Assembly: GCF_000004195.4 (NCBI RefSeq)
Contig: NC_030678.2
Location: 150,406,047-150,470,046 of the forward strand
Origin: Xenopus tropicalis
Lineage: Eukaryota; Chordata; Amphibia; Anura; Pipidae
DNA: 64,000 nt
Reading direction: 5' to 3'
Shown: one piece after another, positions 23,996 through 33,662 of the stretch
How positions within the stretch are numbered: position 1 is the first letter of the stretch
Layout of the letters: the number at the start of each line of letters is the position of its first letter
Program-made: the position numbers and the translations under genes
Notes under the pieces: generated by a model
Told to the model about the DNA's origin: nothing
Seen by the model: only the letters and a program-made list of their open reading frames with translations
Databases searched by the model: none

Positions 23996-24949
23996 CTATT
24001 TCACTGGGGTGTTCCTCAATGTTGAGAATATTCCTTCACATCCTGTCTCTTATAGTGAGTAAGCCTTTGTAACACTGCTTCATCTGTGTTCTATCAGTCT
24101 CTTAATTTGCCTTTAGAAACATTCTTTGAATTACTGTTTATTAAATGAACCAAGATATTTTATAGGAACAGTTTCTTTTGTCTTAACAGTGCGATTTCAG
24201 TTCTATTCACTAGAAGCTTCTGTTTTTCATATGCCCACCAGTGGTGGATAAATGGTGCCGCATCAGTGTGTCATAGAGTGGGCTTTGGCTGGGTTTACAG
24301 TGATGGGCAGTGCAAGTAGGCACATTATGCAAGTACAAGCATGAATGCTCCTTGTATGGTGGCCCACCCCTTTAGCAGATTTTTTTTAAGGAAAAGTGGG
24401 CCAAGTCTGCCTAAGGGAAGGACCTCAGTAAATAGAAGCACAGTGGTGCCATGGCTAAAGCTATTCAATAGGCCAAGTGATGCACAGATCCTTAAAGGAT
24501 ATTTTTAGTTTGGTATTAAATGATACAATATGTTAAAATTAGCACAACGATGCTTGAAAATCGTCCTTGAATATGTCCAATTGACATAATATGCAGCATT
24601 CTGCACATGAATGTCATGTGTGCCCTATTCTTAACATGCAACTGTTCTACAGAAAATAAAGCAGGCAACTGTGTCACTAGCTCCATTTCCAATAGGTGCC
24701 ACGGCTCTCGATTCAGAAATAAAGGTAGGAAAGTTTGGGCAGTTCTGAGGACTACAATATGGAAGTACAAGCAGCCTTTTGACATAAGTACCTTTAATCG
24801 CAAGTAGATGCAACTGACTGCAGGGAAATTTGTGTGACTGTAACTGCACTAGAGGTTGTAAATGACCCCTATAGTGCATTATTTGGATGGCTTTCTATGT
24901 ATTGGCTCGGCTGCCTCAGAATGGCATGTGTTCACTCTGGAAGTCATGA

Positions 24950-25247
24950 AGGAAGGGGCAGAGGACTTTGGGGTACTGCTAGCCCCAGAAAAATGGTGGT
25001 TACCTGCATGAGCCTTGTCCTGAACATAGGCACCGTGGCTGGTTTGACATTACTACTGGAGGATATGTTGATTAACCTGTGTGGAGGGATAGGTGAGCTT
25101 ATGGGCAGGAAGAAGGCTATGGTGTGGGTAATTCAGTCATTACTTGGCAAGGGTGTTTTTCTTACATCTGGAGCAGTTTTGCAGCAGAAACATGAGATTG
25201 GGAGGAAAGGTGCAGATTACCTGGTTGCTGCTAATAAGGAACAATGA
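24950..25247 (+). pseudogene. DIRS-like reverse transcriptase remnant, copy 1
   Basis: Two frames together show the order of motifs seen in DIRS/YR retroelement polymerases. LLAPEKWWLPA comes first (compare the family's LAPEK segment), then LLLEDMLINLCGGIGELMGR, then RKKAMVWVIQSLLGK. The last is close to the RKK-x-QSLLG motif of the thumb region. The first part is in a different frame from the second, so the polymerase is broken. The 137-residue open frame spanning the region is preserved in all three units, which recent duplication alone would explain. Confidence 0.5.
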
Positions 25248-25475
25248 ACCGCTTTTATCATTGGAGACGGTGTCAGAATGTAGCTGAGCACTTTTGTAAA
25301 CATCAGTATTATTAAGGAAATACAGATGGACAAGAAATAGAAGGTTGTCTTTTTATTGTTTTATTTATTTTTTTTATATATATTTACACAATTCTCTGTA
25401 TTTACAAGTGCCTGATGCAGGCAAAGATAAAGCAATCTATAGGCTAGTAAATTAACAGTATCTCTAGGCCAGGGA

Positions 25476-26314
25476 CAGGGCCGCCATCAGAAATCATGGG
25501 GCCCCTCACAAGAAAATTTTCTGGGCCCCCCTCCCACCAGTACAAAAGACTCACAGCCAGCAGTGCCCCCCCCCTAATACATGGTAGCCAGCAGTGCCCG
25601 CCCCAGTACATTGGTAGCCAGCAGTGCCCGCCCCAGTACATTGGTAGCCAGCAGTGCCCGCCCCAGTACATTGGTAGCCAGCAGTGCCCCCCAGTACATT
25701 GGTAGCCAGCAGTGCCCCCCCCTAGTACATTGGTAGCCAGCAGCCCCCCCCTAGTACATTGGTAGCCAGCAGGGCCCCCCACCCCAAGAACATTGGTAGC
25801 CAGCAGTCTCCCCCACCCCAAGTACATTGGCAGCCAGCAGGGCCCCCCACCCAAAGTACATTGGTAGCCAGCAGGGCCCCCCACCCCAAGTACATTGGCA
25901 GCCAGCAGTCCCCCCACCCCAAGTACATTGGTAGCCAGCAGGGCCCCCCACCCCAAGTACATTGGTAGCCAGCACGGAACGGAACAGCACAGCACAGCAC
26001 AGCCCCCGGTGTCTTCAGCGGCAGCTTCGCGCTCCTCCGGTGAGGTAGTTCCTTGGCGAAGCCCCCGCACTTATGAGTGCCGGCAGAAGACAGGCCCTTT
26101 TATAAGGTTGCGCCCCATGCGTACCGGCGTGCATGTACGCACGGGGCGCAACCAATAAGGATCACCCGCTGACCACCAATGACAGGGCCCGGAATTAATT
26201 TAAGGGGGCCCGAGCTATTAAGAAAACTGTAGCACAGCCGGGCCCCCTTTTAAGATTAAAATTGTCCGGGCCCGGGACGGCTGTACCCCCTGTGCCCCCC
26301 TGATGGCGGCCCTG
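25476..26314. mobile_element. hAT non-autonomous element with minisatellite, copy 1
   Basis: 839 bp, starting CAGGGCCGCCATCAG and ending CTGATGGCGGCCCTG, so the 15-bp ends are exact inverted repeats. The octamer GCCAGGGA flanks it at 25468-25475 and 26315-26322, the 8-bp duplication of hAT elements. Inside are the CAGTACATTGGTAGCCAGCA minisatellite (about 25560-25975) and a hairpin with TATAAGGTTGCGCCCC arms at 26091-26153. It lies 150 bp downstream of the stop codon of the Spartan-like gene, so it could be part of that gene's 3' untranslated region. The long minus-strand frames are minisatellite artefacts. Confidence 0.9.
25560..25975. repeat. AGTACATTGGTAGCCAGCAG minisatellite, copy 1
   Basis: About fourteen imperfect units of 28-34 bp, each with AGTACATTGGTAGCCAGCAG and a variable C-rich spacer (GGGCCCCCCACCCCA in the later units, TGCCCGCCCC in the earlier). 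Copy 1 of the segmental duplication has one unit of 30 bp more than copies 2 and 3. Confidence 0.9.
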
Positions 26315-26463
26315 GCCAGGGACATGGGTCAGGGTCCAACTCGGCTTTGCAGACCCATGCAGGGCTCTAGTTTACGTACGTCGTCTTCATATTTTGTTGA
26401 ATACGTAGGTCCCATTAAATTTGCTTTTCTAAAATTTGTATTATGTCTCTATAACTCTGTAGG

Positions 26464-27617
26464 TTAGACTTTCCTTCTCTTTTTTGAGGGACTGTCTTCA
26501 GGGTCTGAAATTTTGATAAATTTTCCTCCACATTTGCGCTTGTGTGCCTTGGTAGAAGGAGGACGGTTCATAGTTCTTCTTTCTATTTCTCCACAGGGGC
26601 CATTGCACTGCCACCAATGGCGCTTCAGTAAATCATATTCTTCCTCGTAATCAGGGTAGGCCTATATAATAATGAGAAAAATGCAAATGGAATCATTTTT
26701 AATACAAATGGAATTAACAGATTGCTTCTAATATGGCAAAATAAGAGTTGTGTTTAACCTCTTACCGTAATATTTGCACCAGTCAGTTTATTAATACGCC
26801 TCTTATGGTAGTGAAAGGTCGGTCCATGCTCCCAATCTTTTCTACCATTGGTAAGCTGATATACATGTATCATTTCATGCAGGAGGATCTGTAGAGTACA
26901 GAAAAATTCAGTTACATGAATATTATTACTAGTTTATAATATAAGTACATTGACAGCCTTTAACGTGTCGCTAAAATCTTGTTTCTTTTAATCTAATTAC
27001 TATAAATTAACACTGATATATCTATATAACAAATATACCCTACAGAATAAAGGAAAAGAAAGCAAAAGACTTACTTCCACTGTAGTACTCCTTGGCCTTA
27101 AATCAAGAAGAGGCTTATATAAGCGAACTATGTACTTTCCGGTAGTGGTCCGCTTGGTGATCCCAGAACCTCTGCAAAACAATATGTGGATCTTTAACAT
27201 TTCGTATTCTTTTGCCTTTACTGTACAAGATAAGCACATGATTCTTCTACTGTTAATTATACTTATTTTCTTAAATTGTATTACTATATTTATCATTAAA
27301 TGCACCATATACTATATCAGTCAATCTACCAGTAAAGTCGAGATGTAAAATTACAAAGTTTAGTTCATAACTTACTTAGTGACTCTGTTGCTCCATTTAA
27401 GGTCAACTTCAGGCAATTTCCCTTTAAAGAATTTGACATTAAATTCCTTATATAGGGCGTGAATATCTGGTTTTGGATCCAGAACCTCCCATTGTGGATC
27501 TACAACTGAGAGCTCTTTAGGCTTCTGATAAGGCTTTCTATTAGAGTGATTTCTATATCTTGGTTTAGCTCGAACTTTTGTGATTAAATTTTGTGTATTA
27601 AATTTAGATAAGTCCAT
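26464..27617 (-). CDS. Spartan-like zinc metalloprotease (SprT domain), copy 1
   Basis: Four exons on the minus strand: 27617-27376, 27171-27075, 26888-26766 and 26661-26464, all with GT-AG introns and in frame, giving 219 residues. Residues 57-154 form a SprT-type protease domain: DPKPDIHALYKEFNVKFFKG, KWSNRVTK, PLLDLRPRSTTVE, then HEMIH (H117, E118, H121) and W132-E-HGP with H134 as third zinc ligand. A second zinc site follows (C173, C177, H194, C198) after HWWQCNGPC. The C-terminus PSKKRRKV looks like an SV40-type nuclear signal. Order and wording of these motifs fit SPRTN, which cleaves DNA-protein crosslinks, rather than GCNA. The SHP box, PIP box and UBZ finger of full Spartan are absent. 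The start is the ATG at 27617, because the sequence just upstream differs by 4-bp indels between copies. AATAAA signals near 25350-25372 could end the transcript. Activity in the cell is inference. Confidence 0.85.
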
Positions 27618-27752
27618 ATTGATAGATGTAAGTAAGTCGATATTTCTAGATATAAGTAAGTTAGTTGATAGTGTTGTCTCTTCGAAGTGCAGATGAAGAG
27701 TGACAGTCTAACAGCTGCTGCTTCTGATAACACTGCTGATAAGAGCTGCATT

Positions 27753-27815
27753 GTGATGTCATCACCTTATTGAGAAGCAGCAATCCGTGTCCTCCCTGAT
27801 CCTTTGTGATGTCAT
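27753..27815 (-). promoter_or_regulatory. CRE/ATF-like sites upstream of Spartan-like gene, copy 1
   Basis: GTGATGTCATCAC (27753-27765), a near-perfect palindrome, and TGTGATGTCAT (27805-27815) lie 136-198 bp upstream of the ATG. Both contain TGATGTCA, a CRE/ATF-type core. The same two sites are kept in copies 2 (about 38226 and 38278) and 3 (about 48396 and 48449). No TATA box is obvious. Function is inference. Confidence 0.35.
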
Positions 27816-27959
27816 AGGCCGGTTAGCTAGAGCAGTAATTGCATTGACTGCAGCGCTACAACTGTAATTGTTATAAGGAAATCCATAGATAAAATAAAAC
27901 AAATTGTTATTTTATGTAGCATGCATAGTGGGTTGTGATGATGGTATCCGTCCAGTTTT

Positions 27960-28212
27960 GCTTTGTAGAAAAATTCTCAAATCTTTGAAAAGATTCCCGA
28001 AAATCTGCATAACAGTGAAAATGGCGTGTGTGAAAAAATGTTTTTGTGTGCGTCATTGTTTTTCACACGTGTACCAAAAACAAATTATTTTTGATGAGCA
28101 TTATTTCTCTACTTTTCCCGCTGCGACATTTTGTTCCCATTTCGTAAAAAAATATGCCAGTAGCGAAACATGGAAATTCACAGAGTATTCAATGCCTTTC
28201 GCTCATCACTGA
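27960..28212. repeat. degenerate GATGAGCGAA-family repeat, copy 1
   Basis: The right end TTTCGCTCATCACTGATAG is the reverse complement of a terminus (ATCAGTGATGAGCGAAA) that I remember as common in Xenopus MITEs. Inside are CpG-rich segments such as TTCCCGCTGCGACATTTTG. The equivalents at 38424-38670 and 48553-48808 show that copy 3 is far more diverged than copies 1 and 2. Confidence 0.45.
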
Positions 28213-29440
28213 TAGTGGGGACAAAATGACAAGGGTGCAGTTACCTGACAACAGAAGCTTTAAATTTAAACGCTTTCAAAGTATTTCATATAAAAGCTGA
28301 TCGATTGTGTTGTATATATGGTATATTGGTACATTCTGACTGCGCTTTACAGTTAAAGACTTATACATTTATGCCAGTAATACGTTGGGATTGTTAATTA
28401 ACTGCCTCCTAGCTGATTAGTTGGCACCTTTCTTTAATATGCTTATTACTACAGAGGCAATAGCTCTCCTGGCTAGCATAGCAGAACTGGATTTAATGCA
28501 GAGTACATTACCTACAAGAACTGCGCTCTCTAGTTCAAAGCTAATTAATACATATGTAACTTAGCTCATTAATAGGAAATACTTGATTTGGACTTCGGGA
28601 GTCGTTTTTGAAATTGACTGGTTCAGGTGGCAGTTAAGTAAATGTAATTAAATGGTGACAGTGCTAAGGCTAGTTACACTGCCACAAGTGCTACTAAAGC
28701 AGCTTAGCAAATCTGAGTAAACGCGAGACTTTACATTTTCCCGCGTTTTTATGCGTATTTTGGCTACATGTGCCTGCACGCGAGCGTATCTCATTCATTC
28801 AGATGCAGGCACAGGTGGATGGCGGTATTTTTGGCAAACGCTTTTCCTAAGGTAGTACTGGTGTTTGTGATGTGAGTATTGGGAATTGTAATATTGTACC
28901 ACACTTTTTATTGCCAAGCAAAACTTGCAGATGAAGTTTGAATGCACCAGCCACATATTCAGTGATTTACAGTTCAACACTAGTGGTGTGCCGGGTAGTT
29001 ACATTGGCAATATGCAAACAAAATCAAAAGAAATAAAAACATGCTGGCACCTCCCCACTCAGTGATTGCTAAATTCTTATTCTAAAATGTAACTTTTAAT
29101 GGTTTGCATTAAAAATAGCAATTCAGTCCATAAAACCAGACACCAAACAGAAATCCCATAATATTAAAAACCCTGCTTTTAGACATAATCATGTGAGGAC
29201 CAATATTATTGCAGAGTTTTAAGTGAGCAACGGAACTAACCTAGGGCAACATAGAGTCAGGTGGGCTCAAAAGTACCCCCCCACTAACGAGAAGCCATGG
29301 GTATTTCTGATGGCTTTTTTCTGATCGTTTTTAGTTTCTTTTCCCTAAAAACTGTTTATTTTGACAGCGTGACTGTTGGATCAGATATTCTGACCACTAT
29401 TTACACTGTTTGTGGTTTAATTACATTTTTATTCCTGTAT
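28213..29440. other. unit interior without gene
   Basis: Between the Spartan-like gene's upstream region and the subrepeats I see no exon. The same sequence is at about 38671-39896, and a diverged version at 48809-49480 plus 51064-51097. No open frame of note is shared by all copies. Confidence 0.5.
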
Positions 29441-30430
29441 TAGTATTCCTAATCTGTTTTTAGCATAGCTTTGCCATGTGTACTTTTCAAAAATATATGG
29501 TTTTTCTGGGGGTCTCTGTATAGTTAGGGGGTGTTACGGCACATAATACGCTGACAGGGGACTCTGTGTGGAAAAGCTGAGTTGGCAGGCGAGAAATCCA
29601 TAAGCACTACTTTGATTTTGGGGTCAGTACATACCGCTGACTTTGGTATATCTATGCATATTGGGAAGTAGACCTTAGCTGTTCCTATTTGGGGTGATTT
29701 GCCTTTGCACACAAGAAATTGTGTGAGATAAATGCGGCAAACTGCAACATTTTTAGGCAATTTTCTGAAATGTCATAAAAATTGGCAAACTTAGGAAACC
29801 TTTGCTTGGCTTGGTATTTTGGAGTACAAAAAAATGTGTACCCAGAGATGTGTACCCAATGTGTACCATAGATTCGGGGAATGTGTACTTTCCAAAAATA
29901 TATGGCTTTCTGGGGTGAGTGTACTTTTTTGTAGCATTATCCCACATAAAGAAGGAAATGTGTTGATTTTGCAGGTGCTGAAATGACAGATCATATGGGG
30001 GTATGTTCCCATTGGGGCCCCTACATGGCACATATTTAGGTAAACCCATACATATTGGGCATCAAACTGTTTAGTGGACCACTGGGGTTTATGTGGGAGA
30101 TAAGATGCTGCAAATTGGAAGCTTTGAGGGGATTTTTGGAAATGTCATCAAAATTGACAAATAGAAAAGCTTTGCGGCTTGGTACTTTGGAGTAGAAAGA
30201 CACAGGTACCCATTTTAGATTTTGGCAAATGTGTACTTTCCAAAAATATATGACTTTCTGGGGTGAGCGTACTTTATACTAGCTTTATCCCACATACAGT
30301 ATAATAATGTAAATGTGTTGATTTTCCTGGAGCTGAAATGACAGAAATGATAGATCATATGGGGGTATGTTCCCATTGGGGCCCCTACATGCCACATACT
30401 TAGGGAAACCTATACATATTGGGCATCAAA
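29440..30430. repeat. satellite-like subrepeats, copy 1
   Basis: Three imperfect copies of a 350-400 bp unit, each with TGTGTACTTTCCAAAAATAT followed by a CTTTCTGGGG segment (at about 29477, 29881 and 30230). Two of them also share TCATATGGGGGTATGTTCCC and CATTGGGGCCCCTACATG. The same block in unit 2 is at about 39896-40920. Minus-strand frames containing THPRKPYIFGKYTF are this repeat read as protein; I do not regard them as genes. Confidence 0.75.
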
Positions 30431-30745
30431 CTGTTCAGTGGACCCCTGGCATTCATTTTAGGGTGTTTTATTTGGTTACTTTATGACCTGTTAGCCTTGA
30501 AATCTAAAGTATGTAGCTTTTTGAAGCAGTGCTTTGGAAATTTGGTAGTGTACTGCTGGGAGTTTTTGACCTATACAAGAGAAATCTCCATAAAACTATG
30601 AATATTTGGTATTGGCACGTTCAGGAAACATGGGATTTTCCAAATCAGTTGTATTTTCATGCATAAAATTTTTGTTTCTGGTATGTGTGTTTATATTATG
30701 GAATTTTTTTTTTTTTTTTCATTTTTAGACATTTAGAAGCCTATG

Positions 30746-31010
30746 GGCCTGATTCACTAAAGTGCGATAAAATGTGCGCTATTTATAGCGTGCGCTATAA
30801 ATTTTACCACGTCTTAATTTTGGCGATTTATCGCACGATTCACTATAAGCATACTCACGCTTTTTTACGTGCGGTATTTCAATGCGATAAAAAGCGTGCG
30901 CTGTATTTTCCGCATGCAGGCTATTTATCGCATGCGCTAATTGTCACGACAAACCTATCGCATGAAATACGCGACAATCGGCAGCATAAAAATGCCGACA
31001 TTTTGCCCTG
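30746..31010. mobile_element. Harbinger-like terminal region, copy 1
   Basis: GGGCCTGATTCACTAAAGTG followed by CpG-rich palindromes (GCGCTATTTATAGC, GCATGCGATAAATAGCC on the complement) is typical of a PIF/Harbinger left end. A related start, GGGGTCTGTTTGCTAAAGTG, occurs in the same orientation at 31153. A possible opposite end with ACTAAAGT on the complement is near 34260-34290, which would enclose the MYB/SANT-like gene. No matching 3-bp duplication could be fixed. The unit 2 equivalent begins at about 41236. Confidence 0.45.
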
Positions 31011-31104
31011 GGAGAGCTATATTAAAGTTTATTTGCAAAAAAACCCCCCAAAAATTATAAAAATCTAAGTAAGAAAAAAAAAGAAGTGCTAGAGATAATA
31101 AAAT

Positions 31105-31124
31105 GGGGGGGGGGGGGGGGGGGG
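31105..31124. repeat. poly(G) run, 20 bases
   Basis: Twenty consecutive Gs in copy 1, against eleven at 41614-41624 in copy 2. Such runs slip in replication and sequencing and could form a G-quadruplex. Confidence 0.8.
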
Positions 31125-32024
31125 CATTTAAGAATATTTAGCCAAATACTTAGGGGTCTGTTTGCTAAAGTGGCTTAAATTAAGTTAAAGATTTTAGACA
31201 CAGAATAAATGGCAAATATGTTATGGGCACTTTATTAAACGGGGACAAATATAATATTGCAATTATTCTGGCAACAAAACATTGGATTGGCAGTTATCAC
31301 ACTCGCCAGAAAATACGCTACGTACTAATTAACGCAAGTTTTACTATTCAGCAAAATGGGCTAAAGGCAAAATTGTTGGCAGAATATTTGCAAACCTTTA
31401 ACCCATAGAGCATATTGATGCTGTTACTGATAAATGTAAGAGTGTAGGGGAAACTACATGAAAGTATAGAATACCATATCAATGAAGGATAAATAATGAC
31501 ACATTACTCAGTTCAAAAGTATAAAACTAAAAACTTTTACTTAAAATAAAATAGGGGGGGGGGGGAACTTAGGGCTTGCTGCCCTTGAGTTCCTGAAAGT
31601 CCCTCCTGAGTTCAGCAACTTACCCCCGGAGCTGGGCCAGCTCAGCCCTCACATTGTCCAGGTCCTCCTGCATGGACCGATGTTGTGGGCCTTCCTCGGC
31701 AGGAGAACCTGGTGGCTGGCATCCGGGGGGCTGGGGGGGAACCCAAGGGCCGGGGAAAGTGGGCTCAAACTGGGGGAGGATTAAAGGGGGGGGGGGGGGC
31801 GGCCTCCTCCGCCTCGTCCGCCTCGTCCGAGTCTGGGGCCTGGCTGGGTCCTGGGGCCTCTGGGGCCTGGCTGGGTCCTGGGGCCTCTGGTCGGGCCTCT
31901 GGGGCCAATTGTTGGGCCTCGGGGGCCGCAGGTCGGGCCGCTGGGGCCGGTAGAGCCTGCTGGGCCAGTAGAGGCTGGAGGGCCTGGGGAGGAGGCGCCA
32001 GCTGAAGTTCTGTGAAATAGTTTC

Positions 32025-32885
32025 AAATTTATTGTCATATACAAATAACAATGAAGCATCATTACTGTAATGACATTTTTTTGACCCGTGTTCCTCCCAA
32101 CTTTACATAGACAAACAACAACAACAACAAAAAATACAAATATGAAATATAATAAAAATGTGCAATAAAGGTACAAGTATTTACAATAATAAAATGCAAT
32201 GCAATATTTGAAATTGTGCAGTGAGGATTTAAAGTGGCTTTGCTTAAAGTGACACTGTGAAGAGTCCAGTAGTTATGGGGAGTGTGTGTTGGTTTGGGTA
32301 GAATGTCAGCAGTTCAGAAGCCTGATGGCTTGTGGGTAGAAACTGTCTCTGTATCTGCTGGTGCGGGTCTGGATGCTCCTGTACCGCCTGCCTGATGGTA
32401 GGAGCGTGAAAAGTCTGTGGCTGGGGTCAGAGAGGATCCGCTGCATCTTCCTCCTACAGCGCTGTCTGTACAGGTCCTGCATGGCCGGCAGTTCAGTCCT
32501 GGTGATGCGCTCTGCTGCCATACCAGGTGATGATACAGCCAGACAGAATACTCTCAATAGTGCATCGATAGAAGTTTGTGAGTATTCTGGAGTCCATGCC
32601 GAACCCTCGCAGGCGCCGCAGAAAGAAGAGCCGCTGTCTTGCAGCTTTTTTGATCACACCAACATGGTGAGACCAACTCAGATCTTCACTGATATTGATG
32701 CCAAGGAATCTGAAGCTGCTGACTCTCTCCACCTCTGCTCCCTCAATGTGAATGGGGGTATGGCCTCCTCCCTGCAGTCTCCTGTAATCCACAATGAGCT
32801 CCTTAGTTTTGCTGACGTTGAGCAGCAGGTTTTTGTCCCGGCACCATGATGTCAGGGCTCTCACCTCTGCCCTGTAAGCCGACTC
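32025..32885 (-). mobile_element. L2/Rex-like LINE 3' end, copy 1
   Basis: Two overlapping minus-strand frames give the C-terminal end of a non-LTR reverse transcriptase: WCRDKNLLLNVSKTKELIVD, FRFLGINISEDLSWS, FLRRLRGFGM, FYRCTIESIL and later LLPSGRRYRSIQTRTSRYRD. One frame change lies between them. The 3' tail contains TTATTGTCATATACAAATAAC on the plus strand. It is 5'-truncated and sits in the intron of the MYB/SANT-like gene. Confidence 0.8.
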
Positions 32886-32921
32886 ATCTCCGAATAGTAT
32901 TGCAAGATGTTATTTTGTGTA

Positions 32922-32924
<3 letters not shown>

Positions 32925-32964
<40 letters not shown>

Positions 32965-33045
32965 AAGAAAAGACCAGCAACACCGGATCTATTGCAAACA
33001 ATCAATTATATATTGAAAAATACATGAACATACATGAAAATGGTT

Positions 33046-33081
<36 letters not shown>

Positions 33082-33314
33082 TCATACACCATCATAAATA
33101 ACGGGGCCCCTCACAACAACATTTTTTGGGCCCACGCCCCCAATGGCCCCTCCCCCTGTGAACCCTCACATCAATACAAAGGACACACAGACATTGTTAG
33201 CCAGGGCCCCCTAAAACATTCGTGGCCCTTCCCCAAATGACTCACACTATGGGCCGCTCCCTGCTGCTTCCCCCCTGCTTTAAACTTATTTATGCATATG
33301 TATTTGAAAATAGA

Positions 33315-33411
<97 letters not shown>

Positions 33412-33418
33412 TATATAT
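32925..33418. repeat. (TA)n tracts in unit 1
   Basis: Three tracts at about 32925-32961, 33048-33077 and 33341-33418, the last preceded by (TG)n. Unit 2 retains only short remnants (about 43324-43332 and 43571-43588). Frames of alternating Tyr/Ile are artefacts. Confidence 0.9.
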
Positions 33419-33419
33419 A

Positions 33420-33662
33420 GGAAGTGCTGGGAAGCTGCACACCATAAGGAACAATAATACCTGGGTGCCTGTGGCAAAACAAAATCTAGACAGGCATGGG
33501 GTGACGGCACACACAGGATTTTGACAAAGAGTCACAAAGATGTGAAATAATATTCAGAGGTTTATTGTGAGCAACGTTTCAGTTCCTCACTGGCATTATG
33601 GTTGAACGTGATGGACGTATGTCTTTTTTCAACCCAACTTACTATGTTACTATGTTACTTTC
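33420..33662. repeat. ACGTTTC-type repeat followed by CR1 tail, copy 1
   Basis: After the (TA)n comes GGTTTATTGTGAGCAACGTT, TCAGTTCCTCACTGGC, resembling the TTTATTG...ACGTTTCGG...CTCA arrangement of the foldback family elsewhere in the window. Then GATGGACGTATGTCTTTTTT and (ACTATGTT)n at 33612-33660, the typical 3' end of a frog CR1. Equivalent in unit 2: 43591-43835. Confidence 0.5.

Noticed and set aside
25444..26070. A 208-residue minus-strand frame with GWGALLATNVLGVGG repeats, present three times in the window
   Set aside because: It is the minisatellite inside a hAT element. Its ends coincide with the element and it has no splice or start context. Its three-fold occurrence reflects the segmental duplication.
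26464..27617. GCNA/ACRC instead of Spartan as the closest relative
   Set aside because: The spacing and wording LLDLRPR...VEILLHEMIH, LTGANIT and HWWQCNGPC match SPRTN. GCNA has a different zinc-finger region and no LTGANIT segment.
29753..30049. 98-residue minus-strand frame kept in both full units (with THPRKPYIFGKYTFPES)
   Set aside because: The same amino acid string recurs in the neighbouring subrepeat (29440-30430). It is a repeated noncoding unit, and the duplication is too recent for frame conservation to mean anything.
31654..32005. Plus-strand Gly/Ala/Ser-rich frames opposite the MYB/SANT-like gene
   Set aside because: They are antisense shadows of the GC-rich exon 2. The minus strand has the splice acceptor and continuous acidic/proline-rich composition.
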